NCBI RefSeq assembly: GCF_003573695.1
Contig: NC_039361.1
Coordinates: 88,492,149-88,556,148, forward strand
Source of the DNA: Papaver somniferum
Taxonomy: Eukaryota; Streptophyta; Magnoliopsida; Ranunculales; Papaveraceae
Length of the DNA stretch: 64,000 bases
Direction: 5' to 3'
Part shown: one piece after another, positions 56,663 to 64,000 of the stretch
How positions within the stretch are numbered: the first letter of the stretch is position 1
Layout of the letters: every line of letters starts with the position of its first letter
The notes under the pieces: generated by a model
What the model was told of the DNA's origin: nothing
The model's database searches: none
The model's input: the letters and a program-made list of their open reading frames with translations, nothing else
Program-made: the position numbers and the translations under genes

Positions 56663-57039
56663 CTACTCTCCCTGAATATTTTGGTTTACTTCTCTATGAT
56701 TATTCCATGTGTAGTCATTACCAATATAGCCTAGGTCATATATTCCTGATCTTTTTAGGATATTAGCATAGTATTCACTATTATTTTTGTTAAAAGGTAA
56801 GCCTCCTAAATTTTTTGATTGGTTGAAAATCATGCTGAAGTCGCCTAATACAATCCAAGGCATCATTTTATGGATCACTTGTTTACTAATTTCTTCTAAA
56901 AATTCCCAAGCTATATGTCTATTTGTTGGATAGGGACTACCATAAAAACAAGTTAAGACCCATTTTTTGGTATCAAAGGATGTTTTGACAATAATATTAA
57001 TCATGTTGATATTCCAGTGCACAATATCAAAATGGAAAC
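56663..57039 (-). pseudogene. LINE endonuclease domain, central part
   Basis: It encodes WVLTCFYGSPYPTNRHIAWE, WIVLGDFSMIFNQSKNLGG and YIGNDYTWNN, the motifs of L1 apurinic-type endonuclease (GDFN-like and YTWNN). The N-terminal part of the domain is missing because element C starts at 57040. A frameshift lies near 56650. Confidence 0.85.
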
Positions 57040-57390
57040 TGTTGAGGAGTGATTTTCACTTTGGTTCTACAAGTCCTAACCTCAACACACCCAATTCCCA
57101 AGAGAGAGAGAGATCCCTTCTATTGTACTATATGCCTCTTTATATAGACTTTTCAAAAGCCCTTCCTTTTATGATGTAATGCCACATGTCCTAAACCTCC
57201 TTAATTACTACTTATGCCATTCCTTCTCTAATACAACATCTTCTTTCCTATTAATTCCTTCCATGTCCTTTCCATCTACGGATACTTTCTTAATGGACTT
57301 GGGCTTTAGTCCCCATGTTTCATGTAGGGTTTGCTTCCCTTTTCGGGGCACACTACCCGTCTAAGTGGTAATATTTTTCATGTATCAACA
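57040..57390 (-). repeat. 3' LTR of element C
   Basis: 351 bases with TG..CA ends. A minus-strand TATA-like TATATAAAG lies near 57130-57142. The last third resembles element B's LTR (TTTTTCATGTATCAACA). Confidence 0.7.
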
Positions 57391-57763
57391 TTAGTCCCCT
57401 GACTATTGGATTAATTATCAAATAACCCGATAGTCATTTTACATTCCGCTCTTGAGTCGAGTCCCCAGTCTGGAAGTTTGAGGAATTTGTGAAATGAGAT
57501 GGTTTTTTGCAAGAAATTTTTCATCATGCGTGCGGGTGTTTGGGTAGGAATTTCCAAATAATTTGGCTTGAAATAACTGGAGATTTTCTTAGACCTTCGG
57601 ATTGTATTACCAGCACGATTTGAGGGTCTCGGTGTGAGTATAATGAAGACATAAATGTTAAATTTACTTAGCCTCCACTTATTTTTTTCTGGTTGTTCCG
57701 CGTAGTTGGGGATGTCTTTAGTTTGTATACCTATCTTTTCTTCAGGACGATCTGACGCGCCTG

Positions 57764-57949
57764 TTGGCGTTGGGAGAGGGAGTAGATATCTTATGGACTA
57801 TCAGACTGATTCATCAAGACGAAGCACGTAAGCAATATGATGATCATGAAGACAATCTTTCATTCGTGCGCGGGGCAAAGCTAAAGGCAAAATTATACAG
57901 GGTATCTACAAGTTGGTGGCGTGTATCATGCCTCGGTGAGGGAGGATAG
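57764..57949 (+). pseudogene. Antisense ORF remnant of element C
   Basis: LWTIRLIHQDEARKQYDDHE, DNLSFVRGAK and a frameshifted tail are homologous to antisense ORF 2 of element B (33534-34259) in its C-terminal part. Only ~60 codons survive. Confidence 0.65.
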
Positions 57950-57999
57950 GCTCGGGCTCCCCCTTCTTTTTTGTAGAGGATATGCTCGGCCTTTTTTTT

Positions 58000-58570
58000 G
58001 TTTTTTTAATATGATGGGCTAGGGCACGTGGTTAAACGCGCCTACTTCCTCCTTTCTATTTCGTGGATGATAGGCTAGGGCTAAGCAGCCTATCTCCTCC
58101 TTTATTTTTGCAGAGGCTGGGTGTGATGAGATACGGTAAACGCGCCTACTCCCCCTTTGTTTTTATTGAAAGATAGGTGATGGGAGGACGGGGCTTACGG
58201 TAAACGCGCCTACTCCCCCTTTGTTTTTATTGAAAGATAGGTGGTGGGAGGGCAGGGCATATGTTAAACGCGCCTACTACCCCTTCGTTTTTATTGGAAA
58301 ATAGGAGGTGGGAGGGCAGAGTATACGGTAAACGCGCCTACTCCCTCTTCGTTTTTAATTGAAAGATAAGTGGTGGGAGGACGGGGCATATGTAAAACGC
58401 GCCTACTCCCCCTTCCTTTTATTGAAACATAGGTGATGGGAGGGTGAGACAAATGTTAAACGCGCCTACTCCTTTTTATTTTCAATGGAACACGGCGTTT
58501 GGTGGTTCGCTTTGGCGGGGATGGGTGGAGCATGTACTAAACGCACCTACTCCCCTTTTTTGTAGCCGAT
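58000..58570 (+). repeat. Element C minisatellite 1 (~63 bp units)
   Basis: About eight units contain TAAACGCGCCTACTCCCC, then TTTGTTTTTATTGAAAGATA and GGTGGTGGGAGGGCGGGGCAT. The TAAACGCGCCTACTCCCC core is shared with element B's array at 37858-38530; the rest is different. Confidence 0.85.
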
Positions 58571-58800
58571 CGGATGCGCTGAACAACCTGTCGCCTTTTT
58601 TATAGATTTGTGTCTGATCGGGTGAGTGTATCATCCCGTCACCTTTTTGTAAATCTGTGGCCGATCGGATGCGCAGGGCAACTCGTTGCCTTGTTGTAGA
58701 TCTGTGGCCGACCAGGTGACTATATCAATCGTCGCCTTTTTGTAAATCTGTGGCCGATCAGATGAGCGTATCAACCCGTCGCCTTCTGGGGATAACATAA
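58570..58800 (+). repeat. Element C minisatellite 2 (~48 bp units)
   Basis: About five units of GTGGCCGATCGGATGCGCAG... followed by CGTCGCCTTTTTGTAAATCT. It bridges minisatellites 1 and 3. Confidence 0.75.
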
Positions 58801-58889
58801 ACGCGCATATTCCCCCTTGAATTTATTTAACACCTTGAGGTGCAGGTGGGTGGGGCATAAGATGAACGCGCCTACTCTCCCTCTTTTCT

Positions 58890-59400
58890 CTCTTCGATCG
58901 GACGCCATTTGCATTCTTGCAAATTTTCAATCGATCGAGCGCCATTGGCATTCCCGTATTTTAGTAAATTTGTCGGCCGATCGGGTGCCTTTGGCATTCC
59001 AACGGCTTTTAGTCAGTCGATCGGGTGCCATTATCTTTCCCGCAACCTTTTGTCAGTCGATCGGACGTCATTAACGCTCCGCAACCTTTTGTCAGTCGAT
59101 CGGGCGCCATTGGCTTTCCCTCAACCTTTTGTCAGTCGATCGGACGTCATTAACGTTCCGCAACCTTTTGTCAGTCGATCGGGCGCCATATGCTTTCCCG
59201 CAACCTTTTGTCAGTCGATCGGATGTCATTAACGTTCCGTAACTTTTTGTCAGTCGATCGGGTGCCATTAGCGTTCCCGCAACCTTTTATCAGTCGATCG
59301 GGCGCCATTGACACTCCTGCAATCTTTTGCAAATTTATCAATTGATCGGACGCCATTAGCGTTCCCGCAACCTTTTCCAAATTTGTTTTTGTTCAAGCGA
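58890..59400 (+). repeat. Element C minisatellite 3, 40-bp units, ~12 copies
   Basis: The unit is GTCAGTCGATCGGGCGCC then ATTGGCTTTCCCGCAACCTTTT. Its first half equals the first half of element B's 49-bp unit (GTCAGTCGATCAGGCGCC), so the two arrays share an origin with different unit lengths. Confidence 0.88.
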
Positions 59401-60030
59401 CCTCTATGGACCCTTGCTAGAATGGTGCCCGCACGTTACTAGATTTTTCTTGTAGTCGATCATAAGATTTAAGACAAAATGATATTGATGCTTTGTGAAA
59501 TTAATAAAATGACAACCTATACATGTAACTAAATGATGACGTGCGTATTTTATGAAATGCATATATCAACATTCAGTTAAGCTCTAAGTTGGCCGGTTAA
59601 TGCTTTTTAATTGACAAAAAATGCCGCTTCCAATAGAATGTTTATAATCAACCATTATTTTATTCCTTACGGAGACAAGTGTCTACAATGAAGCATAAAG
59701 ATGTGTGTAAATAAATTAAGTATTCATATAAAATATATCAGCACGAGTCTGTGCAAAAAGCACTCGCCCATAGATGGTGTCATGTGCGCTTACTTAATCA
59801 CTTAGGCTAAAAATGCTATCAAGTGGTGGCGCTTGTACCAAGATTGGGTTCACAGGTGCCGAGCTCAACATACATCCGACCTACACATGCGGCTAGGTTG
59901 TGGATGCATATTTCATGAATTTCATATATCAATAGAAATGTCAATATTCGACTAATTAGCTCATAAGTTTTACTCAAGTTGGAACGGCATAACACGCCAA
60001 AGCAAAACAATGGGATATCTGATGCTTTAT
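59400..60030. other. Element C interior, AT-rich, no genes
   Basis: No recognisable coding or repeat structure beyond short AT-rich runs. Confidence 0.4.
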
Positions 60031-60031
60031 A

Positions 60032-60135
60032 CTCCCTCTGTTTTTGGAAAAGAGATGCTTTCACTTTTTCATTTTTACCTAAAAATAGACCAAATTGAAA
60101 AAGTGAAAGTATCTCTTTTCCAGAAACGGAGGGAG
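60032..60135. mobile_element. Stowaway-like MITE
   Basis: A 104-base near-perfect hairpin with CTCCCTCTG... and ...CGGAGGGAG ends and TA on each side (60030-60031 and 60136-60137). The CTCCCTCCGT terminus and TA duplication are the Stowaway (Tc1/mariner-type) signature. Confidence 0.9.
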
Positions 60136-60199
60136 TATATATATATATCATCTATCTTTTTTTTTAAATCAGCTAGCTATATGGTACATTCATGAACAT

Positions 60200-61760
60200 A
60201 CGTGTTCTTTCTGCACAGTGAGATCATATCCAAACTAAGACGTGTTAAATAAGAAGCAGGCAGCAAGCAAGTTTCAGTTGTATGGACAGTCTTCTAAATT
60301 AATTGAAGGTTATGAATACTGCAGTATCACTAGGCTACGCGAGCTGAGGGCAACCTTAGAGGTATGAGTACTCCTAGCTGATATCAAAATTGCAACATGG
60401 GGAATAATTGGTCAAGCAAGGCAACATTCAAATAATCGGCTCCTGCCCACAGATCATATGCAAATTACCATTTGAATCATGCCATTAAGGTAAGTAAGAA
60501 GATACTTAGCTTTTTGTGAGATAAAGCAGGTGGCTTGAGGGCTGTAGCTTCAAAGCAATAACGCGCAATAGACGCTTTGGACTTGCTCCGCCTAGAGAAG
60601 CCATGGATGATCATTTGCCTCAAGCCTTTGCTCCAGGACATGGACAATGAATGTGTAAAAAAAAAAGTAATACTCGGCCTGTCTCGCAGAGCTGCAGTGT
60701 TGATGATGTTCCCTATTGTCGGCGGTTTGTTTTCACAACTGTTTTTCCCTCTTCGTGTATATCAGTGAAGCTGCTCTCATAATTGGCATCACAAACATTC
60801 ACTGGAATCTTGGAGGGTACATCATTTGGAAGTTGAGTCGTCGTCTTCAAATGGGTCACGTTGGTGCTGGCCTATGTCTCCTCAAACTGGCGCTGCTAGT
60901 TCCGCTTCATGGAAGCTAGCGTGGCTGTGTTCGTCGTCTTGGATTTGTTTGGGTACTCACTGAACAAGTCTTCTTTCATCCATGTTCTTTTCTATCTTCT
61001 CTTTTTTTATTGATTAAGTAACAGCTACTTCATCTACCGCCACTCGCTCGTGTATCACTAGTACATCTAGGAATAAATTGGTACCGAGAAGCGATGACAT
61101 AGTCGAGCTTCCTTGCAGGTGTGTACATGCCCGTCAATTCTGTGATCGTGACCTGTTCTACAAGTGTTCCTTGCCGCAGGTAAGTGGCTTGGCAGGAGCT
61201 AACAGCATTGGATCGCCTTGGGTTTACGATGAGATTAAAGGATGAATCGCCGTGATGTCCGCTGACTCTAGCTCTTTATCATTGGGTTCAAAGAGAGGTC
61301 GACAGTTCTTAGAGCCGAGTTGTGGTAGCTGCTTCTGGATGACACCACAGCTAGAACCGCGCTGTTAGTATACACCGGCCATGTAGTTCCCGAAATTTAC
61401 TATCATCGAGGGAAATGATACTTGAGGAGATTGAATTTCTGGCAGCTCCAACCCCTTGTTAAGTATGTCCGCATTGCAATGCTCCATGGATCTCATCTAT
61501 TGACACGCTTGAGTGCTTGCAGTCTTAGCTTGCAGCTGGAGGAAAAATACTCCTTGCTCTCGTTATGCAACCACGGATCAATCAAGACTCAATTCGAGAG
61601 ACTTTCATAATTAATTCTGAAACAGGGAGTCAAGCTTTAATAGAAAATTGAGCAGCGTAATCAAGAATTTAGGCAATTTTCAGTTCTACCTATTGCAATC
61701 ATAGACTTAATGCAAATTAGATGGGAACTCAAAAGCAAATTGGACTCCAAGCCTTACTAC
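60200..61760. other. Element C interior without recognised genes
   Basis: Slightly more GC-rich than its surroundings, with several short open frames (60577-60919, 61422-61610). None shows a family I recognise or good codon continuity. A decayed captured host fragment is possible. Confidence 0.3.
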
Positions 61761-61766
61761 TCCTTT

Positions 61767-61768
<2 letters not shown>

Positions 61769-61801
<33 letters not shown>
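61769..61801. repeat. 33-nt thymine run
   Basis: Uninterrupted T33, which could be the poly(A) tail of a minus-strand retroposed sequence, though no body is recognised. Confidence 0.7.
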
Positions 61802-61916
61802 CCCAATTAAACCCAATGCAACCTTCAAATGACACTGTGTTTCAAAAAAAAAAGCTATCACCATGTCGATGATCTCGGGTTCGTTTGATTTTGTAAGAAA
61901 AAGGGTCCCCTGGGTT

Positions 61917-62692
61917 ATGATTATTAGGGCTGTTCATGGTCGGTTTTGGTTCGGTTTCTAGCCAAACCAAAACCGAAACCAATACTATCGGTTTCTAAAA
62001 ATCCAAACCAAACCAATCCATTAACCATTGTTTCGGTTTCTAAATGGTTTCAGCCGGTTTCGATTTGTCCCAGTGGTTTTTGGTTAACCAATGGTTATGT
62101 CAAACGACTCAAACAAAAAAAAAGATACACAAATTTACAGATAAAAAAATCGTAGCTGCCGATAGTATTGGTTTACACAAATTTACAGACAAAAAAAATA
62201 AATAAAAAAATATCAAGAATAGTTAAAGCTTACTCTAAATCTAGAGCTCAAAAGAAGATATATAATATATCTTAATTTAGTTAGTGATAAACAAAAAAGA
62301 ATGAAGAAGGGAAGAAGAAAGTCGAGTAGCAGCAGTGATTGTTGTAGTTAGGGGTGGAGAAGGGAGGAGACTGAGAGAAGGAGAAAGAGAAAGAGGGAGA
62401 ATATCATACTTAAATATTAGATTTAGGGTTTCTATTTATCCTCTAAATCAATGGGTAGAATCTAATACTTGTTAATCAAGGTAGAAACTAAGTTTAAAAA
62501 TTAATCGGTTTTCCAATGGTTTTTGGTTCGGTTTTAGAGGTCAAACCAAACCAAAACCAACACTATCGGTTTTCCACTTTCTACACCATAACCAATCCAT
62601 TAGTAAATGGTTCGGTTTGGTTTCTTTCTAATTGGTCTGGTTCGGTCCGGTTCCAACAGAAAACCGAAACCATGTTCAGCCCTAATGATTAT
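61917..62692. mobile_element. hAT-like MITE with 8-bp target duplication
   Basis: The element spans 61925-62684 with ends TAGGGCTGTTCATGG and CCATGTTCAGCCCTA and exact flanking ATGATTAT (61917-61924, 62685-62692). The terminal ~130 bases on each side are rich in CGGTTTGGTTT/AAACCAAACCG and can pair. No transposase is inside (760 bases). TAGGG ends and 8-bp duplications fit hAT. Confidence 0.88.
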
Positions 62693-62958
62693 GAAGACAT
62701 GCTAGTCGCAAATCGATGTTAAATTCAAAGTTAAGAACATAGGGATGTTAAATCAATATCTAAACTCCGATATCAAGACATATTAGCTGAAATTGATTGT
62801 AAATAGAAACTATGACTTCAAACCAAACGACTCATTGAAAGCGCTTTTTTCTTTAGGTTTTTGGGAACCCTAAACTGATTTTGATAAATCGAATATTTAA
62901 TTTCAGATTCAATCAACTAACAATTTCAATGGAGTAAAAGGTTAGGAAGAGATAGAAC

Positions 62959-63306
62959 TTATACTTTGATGTATTTTTGGTTGATGATGATTTCGTTATC
63001 TAAGACATGTAGTTGTTGTTCTCTGTTTGGGTTCCATTGGATGAAGACGCGTTGATGTATTCTGTCGTAGTCGAAGAATGACGGTACAGCGGCGCTGGTA
63101 TTGGAGGGCGCCTGGAGCTTCTTCAGGCGGGTGACTCGTTTTAAGGACGGCGGCCGAGAAGAGACGCGGAGGTAAAAACCCAGCTCGTGATGTATTTTGG
63201 TGTAGTCAGAGATGACAGAGAAGGCGCTTATGTAATTCATGTTCATGAGCGCATGTGTGGTGAGGGTCAACGCGGATGAAAAGAAAAAGGAGGTGTTTGT
63301 GTACAA
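62959..63306 (-). CDS. Open frame, unrecognised, possibly a captured gene piece
   Basis: The frame has a GC-richer body and protein-like stretches such as SLKRVTRLKKLQAPS and FFDYDRIHQRVFIQWNPNRE. A methionine within it (MNMNYISAFS) may be the real start. I recognise no family. It lies between the hAT MITE and the CACTA-like end. Confidence 0.25.
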   Translation of the reverse strand: MYTNTSFFFSSALTLTTHALMNMNYISAFSVISDYTKIHHELGFYLRVSSRPPSLKRVTRLKKLQAPSNTSAAVPSFFDYDRIHQRVFIQWNPNREQQLHVLDNEIIINQKYIKV

Positions 63307-63458
63307 ATGAGCCTGTGAGAGACGCCGGGGAAGGTGTACGCAAAAGACGTTGCAAGAACAAAGGTATGGGTAGTCTCCAAATGGAGACTAACTCGCATGC
63401 GAAAGACTACTCGTCCGTATGAACAAGTGAAGTTATTATGGATAGATATAAAAAAAGA

Positions 63459-63760
63459 CACTACACGGGAGATAGTCTCCCATTTAGTTTAAAAAGAATG
63501 GATTTTGGACCAGACGGGAACTGTCCCCGTCCAAAAAAAAAAAAAATCTTCTTAGACGGAGGAAAATCCCCCGTCAAACAAAAAAACTAAAAAAAAGCTT
63601 CATAAACGGGATAGTCCCTCGTCAAAATAAAAAAACGAAAAAAAAAGTTTTTAACGAGGAACAGTACTAAAAAGTTTTTTTTTTCCTGACAGGACATGTC
63701 CCTCGTCTAATGTGAAACTCCCAACCACTCGTTCACCTGAACGAGTGTCTGGAAGGATTT
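63459..63760 (+). mobile_element. Apparent left end of a CACTA-like element
   Basis: It starts CACTACACGGGAGATAGTCT and is followed by at least five palindromic subterminal motifs of the form GACGGGA..TCCC(C/T)CGTC up to ~63715, separated by A-rich spacers. A 10-bp inverted repeat (CACTCGTTCA / TGAACGAGTG, 63726-63747) follows. The matching right end is not in the window. Confidence 0.5.
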
Positions 63761-63946
63761 GGTGGGGAAAGTGGGGTATTGGTAAAGACTACCCGTAGCA
63801 GCCTCTAATTAGACCAAATTGGTAGTCACTCTTTCAAAGTGAAAAGCTTACATTACCCATAGGATTTTCTCTAAGAAAAAGAGACGCGGGGTTGTCATGG
63901 GAATTGGATGGCTACTAGGCAGGAGCCTCCGGGTGTGGTCGCTAAA

Positions 63947-64000
63947 TGTTGAGGGGTGATTTTCATTTTGGTTCTACAAATCCTAATTTCAACACACCCA
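63947..64000 (-). repeat. Start of the 5' LTR of element C, truncated by the window
   Basis: TGTTGAGGGGTGATTTTC... matches 57040 onward closely for all 54 visible bases. Confidence 0.75.

Larger units (their letters stand above)
55608..57039 (-). mobile_element. L1-type LINE, 5' half (endonuclease and RT N-terminus)
   Basis: It continues the LINE of 27917-30484. The protein breaks at PFQSAFL and resumes as RQISDN-type sequence on the far side of element A. Its own 5' end is cut by element C at 57040. Confidence 0.88.
57040..64000 (-). mobile_element. Ty3/gypsy element C, relative of B, gag-pol not seen, runs off the window
   Basis: The left LTR, 57040-57390, starts TGTTGAGGAGTG and ends ATCAACA; the second LTR begins at 63947 (TGTTGAGGGGTG) and is cut by the window end. 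The primer binding site next to the right LTR (reverse complement of 63930-63946, GCGACCACACCC) and the bases inside the left LTR (TTAGTCCCCTGAC) match element B, so orientation is minus. The interior keeps an antisense-ORF remnant and minisatellites, but no gag, RT or integrase. MITEs fill part of the rest. Confidence 0.75.

Noticed and set aside
60577..61610. Possible host gene in the interior of element C
   Set aside because: Short unrelated frames with no recognised family, no splice logic and no continuity; I could not support a product.

Overview
The window reads as transposon-packed intergenic DNA from a flowering plant with a large genome. The evidence is spliced plant genes with GT..AG introns, long nested LTR retrotransposons of Ty1/copia and Ty3/gypsy type, a 5S-derived Cassandra-like TRIM, an L1-type LINE, Mutator-like (MULE) and CACTA transposons, and Stowaway and hAT MITEs. 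I found no intact host gene. The species cannot be fixed from sequence alone. Almost every coding region belongs to a mobile element and nearly all are broken by stops, frameshifts or insertions.

Layout. 1-7517: two head-to-tail copies of a Sirevirus-like Ty1/copia 3' end, each with a polypurine tract followed by a ~2.4 kb LTR (1952-4316 and 5072-7517). 7518-12310: AT-rich spacer with a small inverted-repeat MITE, a cluster of AATCGG...CCGATT repeats, a weak gene-like stretch and a tRNA-derived SINE. 12311-27625: a ~15 kb MuDR-like MULE bounded by ~46 bp inverted repeats. A FAR1/MULE transposase gene carrying SWIM, AT-hook and OTU regions runs rightward from the left end, and a plant mobile domain (PMD) gene runs leftward from the right end. 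The element has received a complete Cassandra TRIM (14911-15612, 5 bp duplication GGACA) and a Pack-CACTA (19751-23854) carrying HSP70/BiP-like and ribosomal protein L7a-like gene fragments.

27917-57039: an L1 LINE on the minus strand, split by Ty3/gypsy element A (30490-55607; two 926 bp LTRs, target duplication ATAAG). Element A encodes gag-pol on the plus strand and a spliced antisense gene on the minus strand between pol and the 3' LTR. Its 5' leader was hit by a second Ty3/gypsy element, B (31915-43717, minus orientation, 375 bp LTRs). B contains antisense ORFs, two minisatellites, a 66-nt cytosine run and an inserted Athila-like solo LTR (34574-37857). Nesting is therefore four deep: LINE, A, B, solo LTR.

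57040-64000: element C, a relative of B that starts inside the LINE endonuclease. Its second LTR begins at 63947 and leaves the window. C keeps an antisense-ORF remnant and its own versions of B's minisatellites. It shows no gag-pol and contains a Stowaway MITE, a hAT MITE and the apparent left end of a CACTA-like element.

The most notable system is the MuDR-like element. Two genes start just inside the two termini and converge, as mudrA and mudrB do in maize MuDR, but here a PMD gene holds the second position. Both genes' introns and 3' flanks carry the same TACCGGCA/TGCCGGTA repeat family.
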